64,000 bases of DNA from Stenocarpella maydis (taxonomy: Eukaryota > Ascomycota > Sordariomycetes > Diaporthales > Diaporthaceae), in the NCBI GenBank assembly GCA_002270565.1, contig NQMI01000021.1, forward strand, positions 248,001 through 312,000, in the 5' to 3' direction. Made by a program: the position numbers and the translations under genes. The notes beneath the pieces were generated by a model. The model was not told the origin of the DNA. It made no database searches and saw nothing but the letters and a program-made list of their open reading frames with translations. This document shows, piece after piece, positions 11,896 through 21,917 of this stretch. Every line of letters starts with the position of its first letter. Within the stretch, counting starts at the first letter, position 1.

Positions 11896-12305
11896 TCTGG
11901 CCGCCCTTGCCCGCCGGCCAGGGTTCAACGCCATCGTCTGATGAGCACTCGTCTGAAGGGCGGCCGGGTTGGCTTGTCGAGCTGCTCCCTGTCTCGCAGC
12001 CGGCCTGGCCAGTGCCCTGTTACATGCGGGAGAAAGTGTCTTGGTCAGTTGCAGCCCAGCTCTCCAGCACAATTTGATTGATGTCGTCTTGAGGGCATGG
12101 ACCTCTGGGTCGTTTTGCCCGAGTGGGCAAGCTTGGGTTATCGCACTGTTCCGCGCTGGCCCTGCGGATACATATTCCCAGGACCGCAGCTCCGGTTGCT
12201 GCCTTGGTCTGTATCTCTTACAACTGCTATTTATTCCTGCGCCTCTCGTGTGCCCGACCACATCCCCCGGGACCTCCGTTCTTCTCCTACGCGGTAGTGC
12301 TTCAA

Positions 12306-15206
12306 ATGACGGACCCAAGGACCAGCGACAAGGCTGAGTTCAAAGGGCTGCGCCGAGCGTCCTTTGCTCGTGCCCTCCACGTGCCCGCCATAGGCCGGCG
12401 GAAGCATGCCGAGATCTTGGAAAACGCCAGCCGCAGTGCCTCCCCGAGCGGAAACAAGGCCGAGAGAGAGCACCAGCGCGCTGCGAGCCCCAATCCAGTG
12501 GCGGTTTCTGTCGCCAGTCGAGGGGCTGAGCGAAATGAGGGCGACGAGGGTGCGGACATTCCGGATATACCACTTCGGAGGTCTCATGCGAAGCGGGCCA
12601 GCGCCGACTATAGCAGCTCATCACTGGGCCCCTTGGAGCGCATGTTGAACTCCGCGGATGTGCCCAGTGGTTACTACTCCGGCCCCATCAACCCCAATGC
12701 AATCATGCCCAGCGCCGACAAGAGGTGAGGTGCTAGAGCCCTGGCTGGCGGGATCGGCTCGCCTTTGCAGCCGGAGGACTGACGACGACGCAGTTTGCTC
12801 GATGTACCAGAGGCGTCCTCCGCGTCAACAATAAGACCGGAGGCTGACTCGTATCTTGAACCCGTGCGCGAGACGCACTCTACCCCCGAGTCTACCTCCA
12901 GCTCCGCTGCCTCGCTGCCTTTCCTATACCCGAGGAGCGCCTACGACAGATCGACAATCGAACCGTCCATAACCTCAGTCTCCCTTCACACCGATTTCAC
13001 ATCCCCACTACCTGCCCTCCAGACCAGAGGCGCCGACGAAGCATGCGATGCTCTTGAGCCGCTGGCTGAAGAGGATGTGGAGCCAGACAGTTTTGACCTC
13101 GTCATACCAGCGATAAACCTGTCCGTCTACAACCTCGAGAGGAGATCGGAGCTGCTGTTCTCGGTGGATCACCTGCGCATTATTATCAGCGACCCTATCT
13201 TTTTGCAGAGGTTTCTGAACTTCGTCACCACCTACCGGCCCCAGTCAGTGCCTCTGCTTCGCTACTACCTCGAGGCGTTGAAGGCAATCAGGGCGCTCGA
13301 GTGGGTCAATAGTATGATAGCAGGTACACTGAGGCTAGACGGACACGACTTTGCTCCCAAGCTGGAGCCGACGGCTAACAAGTCTCTGCTGCACAAGGCG
13401 GAGGAAGCCTGCGAGAGGCTCGCACGGGATGAGCTGCCAGCATACATCACCCACGTATGGACAGAGTTTGTCGAGGCTTCGATGCGAAGGCGCATCACGG
13501 GCACCCTGCCGGCTCACCTGCATGACATGAGCGACGGTCTTGCTGAGGTCTTCTGTATCACCGACCCGTCTCGGCCCGACAACCCCATCGTCTTCACTTC
13601 TGAGGGTCAGCTGCGGCCATTCCGTTCTTCTCACCCGTTCGTGCGCTAACAAATGTCGACAGAATTCCATCGCATGACTCAATATGGCCTAGACTATGTC
13701 ATTGGGAGGAATTGTCGCTTCCTGCAAGGCCCAAAAACAAACCCCTTTGCCATCAAGCGGATCCGGGAGAAGATCGACCAGGGAAAGCAGCACTATGAGA
13801 CATTCTTGAACTACAGACGAGATGGCTCGCCTTTCATGAACCTTCTCATGTGCGCACCACTGATGGATTCCATGGGCATCGTACGCTACTATCTAGGGGC
13901 TCAGGTCGACGTCTCGGGGCTAGCGAAAGACTGCTCTGGACTGGAGTCCCTGCGGAGACTGGTTGACAAGGACGAGGAGGGAAAAGGAAGAACCGTAAAG
14001 CAAGACAGCGATGGCGATGCTGCCTCCCCAGTGGACAGCGGCGCCGATGTGGACGCGGCCACTCCTGTTGGCAACACGTTGCCCAGAGATGCCGAGCTGG
14101 GCGAGAAGGAGCACTTCCGCCTCCTGTGTGAGATTCTCAGCCGCCAGGAGCTCGAGACCGTCCGGCGCTATGGTGGACGGATGCACAGGTCCCAGCAAGA
14201 ACAGATCCAGCACGAGTCAGCCTCGAACTGGGCCAAGGGCCGCGTCATACTCCACGACAACGAGAGCTCCCCGCCGGGCACGTCGCGGGGGCAGAACAGC
14301 TCGGAAATGCACGACTTCACGGGGAACATCACCATCTTCCCCCGGGCCATCTTGCCGTTGCCGCCCCAACCGGCAGCTCCGATCGCCCCGACCCCGGCGG
14401 TCCCCACGACCCTCCACGGGCCCCGGGTGCCCACGATCTACGAGCACTTCCTCGTCGTGCGGCCGTACCCCTCGCTCAAGATCCTGTTCGCGTCGCCGTC
14501 CCTTCGCGTGCCGGGGATCCTGCAGAGCCACCTGATGGGCCGTATCGGCGGGTCGAAGCGGATCCACGAGGAGCTCGAGCAGGCGTTCGCGCTGGGCCAG
14601 GGGGTGACGGCCAAGGTGCGGTGGCTGTCGGGCGGGGTGCGCAGCGACAGCGGCAGCTTTGAGAACGGCGGTAGGGGCAGCAAGGAGGGCCGGCCGCGCT
14701 GGATCCACTGCACGCCGCTGATCGGGTCCAACGGGTCAGTGGGAGTGTGGATAGTCGTCGTCGTCGACGAGGACAACGCGGGCGGCAGCGGCGGGGGCCG
14801 CACGCGGAGGGACGCGCCGGCCGTCGGCGGGACGCGGGCGAGGGGCGGCGGCGGCGGCGGCTGTGGGGGGGACAGGCGTAGGAACCATGACAGCCTGCTC
14901 GCGATCGACACCATGTCGCTCAACGACTTTGCCGCCATGAACAGCCTCCCGCAGGACGAGGATCTACGGCATCACGTCCGCCAGATGTACGAGGAGACTC
15001 AGAGGCGGGAGAGGGCCGCCGTTGCCGCCGCGGAGACATGGGAGAGGAAGTTCTCCGCCGACTCGAGGGACGGGGAGAGGGAGACCATCAGGGTGAAGGA
15101 GGCGTCGACTTCCGGGTCCTGGCGGGGGAGGGTGGAGGAGCTGCGGAAGGTGGCCTATAGCCGGAGCCGGAGCAGCTCGCCGTTCACCCTGAAGGTTGAC
15201 GATTGA
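12306..15206 (+). CDS. RGS-LOV blue-light photoreceptor (BcLOV4 type)
   Basis: Predicted flavin-binding light sensor coupled to an RGS-like domain, known in fungi as RGS-LOV proteins (Botrytis BcLOV4). Three exons: 12306-12724, 12794-13605 and 13663-15206; introns are 12725-12793 and 13606-13662; 924 residues. The N-terminus (1-235) is Ser-rich and disordered. An RGS-like helical domain spans about 262-378 (ISDPIFLQRFLNFVTTYRP). The LOV core spans about 381-495. The second intron is removed inside it to join VFTSE to EFHRMTQYG. The flavin-adduct motif GRNCRFLQG has its cysteine at about 428, and the terminal-strand glutamine (YYLGAQVDV) is at about 491, so the photocycle residues are present. 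A second PAS-like fold is at about 668-779 (YEHFLVVRPYPSLKILFASP). Gly-rich and Arg-rich coiled regions finish the protein. Membrane or G-protein action is inferred from family members. Confidence 0.9.
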
Positions 15207-15954
15207 GGGGGCGCTTGTGGTTCGCAGATCCCCGATGGAAGCACTCAACTAATGGGAGCTGTTGTGACCCCGGGTGGGCGCTTAGGAGATAAATATCAAA
15301 TAGGAGCGAAGAGTATCGTGGGCGTTGTGGGTGGACAATGGGTGTTGATGAAGGCTGAGCGCGGTGGGGTCGGGCGGGCGGGTTTGATTACTGGGGATTT
15401 GGATATTCGGAGGCACAGGTTATACCTTGACAGGTCTCTATTGACCTATGGACGGCCAGGACAATCTCTTATTTCGATATCATCTTGGTCCTGGTGAGCG
15501 ACCATTAATTGGAAACATCTTGACACCACAACCCAACCTCACATAATCCATCTGCTGAAAGCATGCCCGTGTATACAAAGATTGTGGCAGAATCCCGCCT
15601 TATAGTTAGCCAGTCTCTGAATATTTTGTCGCCTCTCCATACAGTCTAGTTTAAAAATCAACCCACGGTCCACGTTGCCTCGCCATCTCGTGTCTTGTCT
15701 TCCCCCGAACGCCCCGTGCCGCCTATACCGTCCCTCCTCAGGTATCACCGTCACTTATTATGCCACGATAACAAAGGAAAATTTACAAGTGGAAGTGACG
15801 CACATGTCCGGTCCGTCCGGAGCGTCCCTCGATGGGGATTTCAGTCTAAACAAGGCCCCAATGCAAGATCGTGCGGGGTGTGTTGTAGCCCTCGGCGATA
15901 ACGAGAGCTGTAGTGCTGTCAACGGGGCGGCAGGGCCCCGCGGGCTCAGTGTAA
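15207..15954. other. Convergent intergenic region
   Basis: Tail-to-tail spacer of about 750 bp between the RGS-LOV gene and the minus-strand gene that follows. No ORF, RNA or repeat of note was seen. Confidence 0.6.
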
Positions 15955-17136
15955 TTAGGCAGGGGAGGTTTGCGTCTGGGAGAGCCTCGTCCTCCAGCTA
16001 TCACACACCTCCTCGAACCCACCCACGATGTCGCCGCAGACGCTCGCGCACTCCCTCTTCTCTAGCCTCTCGCCCCAGTTGCCCTTGGCCAGCCACGTCT
16101 CGCCCTCCTCCCTCAGCTCCTCGTCCCTCCTCAGCTCCGCCACCAGCTCCTTCGCGCTTTTCAGCCTCCTTGTCGCCGTGGTCGACGTCTGCCGCGACAT
16201 GTGCAGCGTGTCGGAGAGATATGACAGGGTCTGCACCAGGTCGTTGGTCAGGTTCTGCAGGCCCATGATGCTCGAAAAGGCGGCCTGCGACGGCCTCGGC
16301 ATCATCTCCTGTAGTGTGGTGAGCTCCGGCAGCAGCGCGTCTATCGTCTCGGGGTCAGGTGGTATGGCGAGGGGGTTGAGCAGCGGGAAGGTGAGGTTCT
16401 GCAGCTGGCGGGTCTGGTGCGTGAGGTGTGTCGTGAGCGCCGAGTGTGCCGTTATGAGTCTCGTGGTGTTGCTCTCGACAGTGGACTGCGGGGCGAGGTC
16501 CCGCAGGCCATCCGTCACCCTTTTGAATACCCCGTCCGTGTGGCCCCCGTTGTTCTCCGTCCCGCGCCGGGCGAGCGACTCGACGGCGTCCATCCTGGCG
16601 ACAAGCGTGGCCGACATGCCCGGAGACTCGAGGTCTGACTCAGAGCCGTACTCGCTGCCGTCGTAGTCACTTGCCTTCCTGCGGTGTCCACGCCCGTTCA
16701 GCGCCGGTGGGAGCGTGAGGCTCATGTGCTTGCTCTTGCGGCCGTCCGGGCTGCCGACGTCGACCCCACTGTCCCGTATCCCATCCTGCCTCTGTGCGTC
16801 GCTCTGGTCCCCGCTGTCCTCGTCGCCCGTGTCCACGCTGATGCCGGGTGCTCCGTTCGGGTCATAATAGTCATCCTCGCCGTCCGAGAGAGCATCCGCC
16901 AGCTCGTCCGCCAGGTTTCCGAGCCCGCTGCCGCCGTCATTGTCCGCGAGACCCATGCCGCTGGTGTTGAACATGCTGTCGCCCTCGGCCTGGCTGAAGC
17001 CACTCCGTAGTGGGGTGCCAGGGTCGGGGCCCGCAAGCGAGCTGCGGGACTGGCGCCTCTCGTGGGGTGAGTGGGAGAAGTCGAAGCCCGAGCTCTCGCG
17101 GGAGTGGGAGAATCGAGGCGTGGTGGGAGACGCCAT
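15955..17136 (-). CDS. Unrecognised conserved-looking protein with disordered N-half and helical C-half
   Basis: Single exon of 393 residues from ATG 17136 (MASPTTPRFSHSRESSGFDF) to the stop at 15955; the frame is open upstream to 17319, but that part looks like leader. Residues 1-180 are Ser/Asp/Gly-rich with acidic patches (LSDGEDDYYDPN) and look disordered. From about 190 to 390 the protein is Leu-rich and probably all-helical, with heptad-like spacing around MDAVESLARR, HSALTTHLTHQTRQLQNLTF and SAKELVAELRRDEELREE. It ends in a Trp-containing segment (GETWLAKGNWGERLEKRE). The contrast between a soft N-half and a dense helical C-half, with strong codon bias, supports a real gene. I do not recognise a family; a scaffold or cytoskeletal role would be a guess. 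Confidence 0.7.
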   Translation of the reverse strand: MASPTTPRFSHSRESSGFDFSHSPHERRQSRSSLAGPDPGTPLRSGFSQAEGDSMFNTSGMGLADNDGGSGLGNLADELADALSDGEDDYYDPNGAPGISVDTGDEDSGDQSDAQRQDGIRDSGVDVGSPDGRKSKHMSLTLPPALNGRGHRRKASDYDGSEYGSESDLESPGMSATLVARMDAVESLARRGTENNGGHTDGVFKRVTDGLRDLAPQSTVESNTTRLITAHSALTTHLTHQTRQLQNLTFPLLNPLAIPPDPETIDALLPELTTLQEMMPRPSQAAFSSIMGLQNLTNDLVQTLSYLSDTLHMSRQTSTTATRRLKSAKELVAELRRDEELREEGETWLAKGNWGERLEKRECASVCGDIVGGFEEVCDSWRTRLSQTQTSPA

Positions 17137-18173
17137 CTTGTCGGCGGTGCTTTGGGTTGCGTGGATGAGGAAAGGTTGTGTGTCTGACCGCCGAGGATCG
17201 CTGGCTCGTGGGAGCCCCGTCTCGTGGCTCTTGGGCCCCGCAGGGTGTTCGTCTGTAGCCCCTGGGGTTGGTGGTTCGGCACCGCTGACAGGGGACACAG
17301 GACACAGGGGATACGACACTGGGTGGATGTCGAAATCGGAATCGGGCGGTGTCCTCGTGGCTTGTCCGCAGCAGCGAAACGTTGGGCTCTGGTGACAGGG
17401 GACAAAGGAGAGTTATGGGAGCCTTTCCGTCGTCAGAGAGAAACAAGGGCGATAGAGTCGGTCGGTGTAGAAGGCGAGAGTCCCTGTTGCTATAACGGAA
17501 ATTTGCTATGGACAGCGGAGCACAACAAACACTCTGCGGTCGTTTATTCGCTCGGGTGGGCGTCTGGCCTAGCAAGGCATGAACAAGTAGACAGGTTGCT
17601 TTGTTGTGACGGCATGAGCCCGAGCAAGCCCCCACGGGGTCGGTTTGTAGGACAATGCCGGTGGCTGCAACTCTTGCCCGTTCTCTGAGTTTCCGAGTGC
17701 TTGATGCACATGGCAGCCCACCGCGGATGCAAAATCATGTACCCAGGTACCGTAATCAAAAGCGCGTTTGAATCGTCAAAAACGCTCGACAGGGGTAAGG
17801 GCTGATCGGGGCTACCTGACGGACTAGCAGCCAGGGGCGACGGTCGCCCCTCCGCCCTGATAGCGGCTACGGTAGACAGGCTTTGGAATCGGCCACCCCC
17901 TCGGAGAGCACGCACAGTTTTTGGCCCTGGCAAACAAGGTGGAATGACGAGAGGAACACGCCATTCACCCGTTATTGTCTCACTCTGGGGCCCCAGGAGC
18001 GCGTCCTCTCACCTGTCTGCACCGGAAAGAGACATTCATTACAGACCACGCACGCCCTGAGCACAGATCGCGGCTGGGACGCACGCTCGACACCGGGTAA
18101 TTCCCCAGCTGATGAGCATACGTCCGTGGACCAGGCGAACTCGGGGGGTTGACAGGGCCGAGATCAACTCACA
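17137..18173. other. Divergent intergenic region upstream of nat3
   Basis: About 1 kb between divergent start codons, presumably carrying both promoters. No supportable ORF. Confidence 0.55.
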
Positions 18174-18825
18174 ATGGCAAATTTCCGCCGTTTCAGGCCC
18201 GACGACGTGAACAAGTTCTCAAAGTGCAATCTCGACCCCTTTACCGAGACATATGAGCTCGGCTTCTACCTGCAGTACTACGCCAAATGGCCCTCGCTCT
18301 TCCAGGTCGCGGAGGACCAGGATGGCAACATCATCGGCTACCGTGAGCAAACCTAGGCTGCCCGTGTCCCATGTCTTGTCCCACAATTCCTACAAGGCCA
18401 TACCGCTGACAAGCCTCGCAGTCATGGGCAAGCTCGAGTCCTCTCCGGCCTACTACCAGGGCTCTGGCAACTACCTGCCGTGGCACGCACATATCACGGC
18501 CCTGACGGTGGCCCCCGAAGCACGGCGGCTGGGCATAGGGAAGCTGCTCAGCGAGCAGCTCGAGGCAGTTGCCGACGACAACAATGCCTGGTTCGTCGAC
18601 CTGTTCGTGCGCGCATCGAACCACAAGGCCATCGCATTCTACAAGAGCATGGGCTACAGCGTCTACCGCGTCGTCAAGGACTACTACGGTGACAACGCAG
18701 AGGATCCCACCCTAGACAGCGAGGATGCGTATGATATGCGCAAGTCCTGCAAGAGAGACGCCAAGGGAGAGCACGTGAGGGAGGACGGGATGAAGTACGA
18801 GGTGAATCCCGAGGACGTTTGGTGA
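18174..18825 (+). CDS. nat3: NatB N-terminal acetyltransferase catalytic subunit
   Basis: GNAT enzyme (Naa20 family) that acetylates nascent proteins beginning Met-Asp, Met-Glu, Met-Asn or Met-Gln, working with Naa25/Mdm20 at the ribosome. Two exons, 18174-18342 and 18422-18825, with a 79 bp intron ending after a GCTGAC branch point; 190 residues, the normal length. The N-terminus MANFRRFRPDDVNKFSKCNLD and the ETYELGFYLQYYAKWPSLF block are diagnostic for Naa20. The acetyl-CoA pyrophosphate loop RRLGIG (about 91-96) follows the strand HITALTVAPE. The C-terminal DAYDMRKS signature is also present. It is convergent with the dehydrogenase gene downstream, with only 107 bp between stop codons. Confidence 0.95.
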
Positions 18826-18932
18826 AGGGATCCGTGTCCTCTGATATCGCCCAGCCTGACGATTTTCATCCGCACCGGCCTCTTGCTTGTATCGAGCCCG
18901 GTAATCGCAATCCCAACCCAACCGTCCTTGTC

Positions 18933-19816
18933 CTAGGTCCAAGCCCCGTCCACTGCGTATACACTGCCGCTCACGAACGTGCTCTCTGGCCCAAGGAGGA
19001 AGACAATGACGTTTGCTACCTCCTCCGCTGTCCCTTGCCGTTGGAAGGCACTCGGCTCGTCAAAAGCTGCGCCTGCCGGCCTGCCGCTTAGGTCCCAGTG
19101 CTTCTGCATGAGGGGTGTATATATCGATCCTGGAGCCACGGCATTCACTCGGACCTCGCGAGCGCCATTCTCCTGGGCGGCGGCCTTCGTCAGCCCTATC
19201 ACGCCATGCTTGCTAGCATCATAGGCTGCATGGCACGCGAAACCTGGACGGTGTTCAGAGCATGAGCAGCTGGGCTTGCGGGGACAGCGAGAGGGGGGTG
19301 AGTTAGGAACCAGGAAACAGACACACCCTTGGTCCCGTGGATGGAAGCGACATTCACAATGGAGCCGCCGTCTACCACTCTGCTCAGCTCGGCCCTCAGG
19401 CAGTACATCATCCCTGTGAGGTTCACAGCGATAATCCGGTCCCACTCGCCGTCGTCCAAGTCCGTCACCGCGTCCCTCCCGTGGCCCTTTCCGATGATCC
19501 CGGCGACGTTGGCAGCTCCGTCCAGCCGTCCATATTCTGACACGATGCCACCTATCCACGACTCGACGTCAGACCGCTTCGAGACATCCAATCTTGACAC
19601 TTTGAAGGCGCGCTTCTGAGAAGTGAAGAAAGACGCGGTGTTGTCGAGTGCGACTTGGTCCACATCCGCTATGCAGACTATTGCTCCCTTCTGAGCAAGA
19701 CTTTTTGCTACGGCCAGCCCTATCCCGGATGCTCCGCCTGTGATAGCATAGACCTTGCCCTCGAGAGGGAGGCCAGACACGGTACCGTTTTGGATCATCA
19801 TGTATGACTGAAACAC
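18933..19816 (-). CDS. Short-chain dehydrogenase/reductase (classical SDR)
   Basis: NAD(P)(H)-dependent oxidoreductase of the classical SDR class; substrate unknown. Two exons, 19816-19327 and 19243-18933, with an 83 bp intron; 266 residues. The Rossmann motif TGGASGIG is at 26-33, and the acidic residue after strand 2 (IADVDQ) suggests NAD preference. The NVAG motif is at 103-106. The catalytic triad Ser158 (VNVASIHG), Tyr171 and Lys175 (YDASK) is complete, with the PGSIYTPL loop and the C-terminal VSGSVYAVDGAWT. The splice joins HGTKG directly to FACHAAYDASK, restoring the usual spacing between Ser and Tyr. The start could also be the Met pair at residues 6-7. Such enzymes sit in many primary and secondary metabolic routes; no biosynthetic cluster surrounds it. 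Confidence 0.9.
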
Positions 19817-21917
19817 ACGAGTGTCCTGAGGAGAGCCGGCAGGTGTGGGAGTGGTGAAGATTAGTTTCCCGTGTCTTTTATAGGGCTTCGTCCAGGCAAC
19901 CAGGGGGATATTTATGCGACCTGAAAGCTATGGTACGAGCAGCAATGCCCGGCACAGGTGCGAGTTCCAGTAAGTCGCCCGGGAGGCGGGACGGGAACCG
20001 GGACATGCGCGCCCTGCGGAGCATCTCCGCCGGCAAGAAAGCTACGGCGGGACGTAGGCGAGACTGCGCAGCACGATTGGTTCGTGGACCAGCCGGTTTG
20101 AGTGGGTAACCGGGCGGGGTGATGTGAATGTCGCCATTATGGTCTGGAATTTGTGGCGGGGACGTCGGAGGACGAATTATCCCGTCGGCTGATGTCGAGA
20201 TAATGCGTCTAGGTCTCCATGCGGAGTCGTGCGGCGGCGGCCTGCATACTGGACCATATCTCGGTTCACTCTATCGAGAGACAGCCATCATGGGTGCTCG
20301 GCTCCGGCCGGAGACGCGAGCCCAGAACCAGTTACTGGGGTCGGGCAGATGAGATGAACTACTCAGCCAACTCACAAGAACGACTGCCTAGGCCGATAGG
20401 CATGCATTTATCTATTCCGCAGAGCAGACGCGTCTGAGGAAGATGGGTCCCGCAGAAGGAGCGTTTTGTTGGGGAGCGGGCTGCCGTCGCACATATTGAC
20501 CCATGGTAGTCTGTTGGGAATTGATGTGATATAAGAGCTGTGGCTTCCCAGAACATGTCCAGGCTGGTAGAGGTGTGCATTGCTTTCCTTGCACACGACG
20601 CGCCCCGCAGCATTGCCCGTCAGGCCGGATGGACGGACGTTCTCTTTGTTGATGCGAGAAACACGACCATGTGGAGATGCGCGCCTCTCTTTGCGTGGGA
20701 TGCAGGTCTCGGTGCATTTTGTGCTCTGCGCAATCCCTGACGGTTGGACCCCAGCCAGCTCTCGAGGGCTCGACTGTTCTTCCCCGGATTTCAACGGCTT
20801 CCCCACCCAGGGCAGAGAGGGGCCGCTGGTCACTCTAGATCAATTGTCCCTCGATGGCGGGTAGGCTGCACTACAGTAGTGTAGTGTATGTATACTAGAG
20901 AGGCAGGGAGGCAGGGATCCCCACAGCAGCTGACTCGAAAGCTGGGGTAGCACCATTCGGCAGTGTGCGGGTGTCCCGGCACGCGGGACCAGCTGGCCGT
21001 CCCAGCCTGGCCGGCCTGGCTGCCTGGTGGACCAACAGAGGGGTCGCATTCTGTGCCTGGCCGGGCGGGCGGGCGTCCATCTAATGCGCTTCCTCGCCGG
21101 GCCCTCGTTCTGGTCGCACTCTTGGGGCTGCCCTGACGTAACTCAGAGCCCTAGCAAGGCGCATGACCAGGTCACAGCTGGCCCGAGAGCTTACAAGCAT
21201 GCGATTCCCGCCTGCCGAGGCCAACGCTGTGGCCTGTCTTTTACAATTCTGAGCGACGTCGACGGCAACAACCGAGTCTCGGCTTGACAACATCGAGGGC
21301 CGTCTTGTTCCCGGCCCCCTGGCCTCAGAGCATGATCAAGTGATGAAACGACCGGGGCGGTGTGGCGGCAGCGAACCCACTTCTTCGGCTGACCTCCCTT
21401 GCAACATTGGAGCAAGCAAGCAGTCACACGTCATAGGGAGTCGGTCCGCTCGCCCTGATCGCCCGCCTACTGACCTGCCAGCTTGCTTTGCCTGTGGCTG
21501 TGGTCTGTGGACGCCTCTCTGTTTGCGTGCACCAAGATCAGAGCTTGGCCAGGCGTGACCAAAGAAAAGCCTCCGCTTGGACTCGAGATCGATTCAGGGC
21601 CCACCCGCCAGATACATTTTTCCTTTCTCCGGACTTGAATCATCCACGCTCTCCGCCCATTCTCCTCCTTGTCCTCTTGTCTCTTCGGCTCGGAATGGCC
21701 TCGGTCATCCTACCTTGCTCACCACGTTCTGTCCCCTGACCGCGCACTTGCTGATCAGCCCTCTTCCTTCTTGCCCCTACTGCCACGACGCGGGCTCGTC
21801 CGAGACTGGTTTGGCCATCCTGCTCCCTGAACCTGATTGTGCTTGTCCACGTGGTCTCGTCTGCTTCCTTGAACGCCCGGATCGGCTTCCTCGCCCTCCT
21901 GGGCATTCTTCTCCAAT
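19817..21917. other. Intergenic region upstream of the glutaminase-type gene
   Basis: About 2.1 kb between divergent starts. Short ORFs here overlap on both strands and have no recognisable content. The last 300 bp before 21918 are pyrimidine-rich and look like a 5' leader. Confidence 0.55.

Larger units (their letters stand above)
8820..12305. other. Long divergent intergenic region between cdh1 and the RGS-LOV gene
   Basis: About 3.5 kb with no ORF I can support on either strand. It holds simple-sequence tracts: C11 at 9514-9524, an ACA-type repeat near 10498-10518, G15 at 11699-11713 and an ATAC microsatellite at about 11871-11895. A 10 bp palindrome TACCTAGGTA lies at 10607-10616. Long 5' leaders and promoter elements for both flanking genes are expected here. 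Confidence 0.55.
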
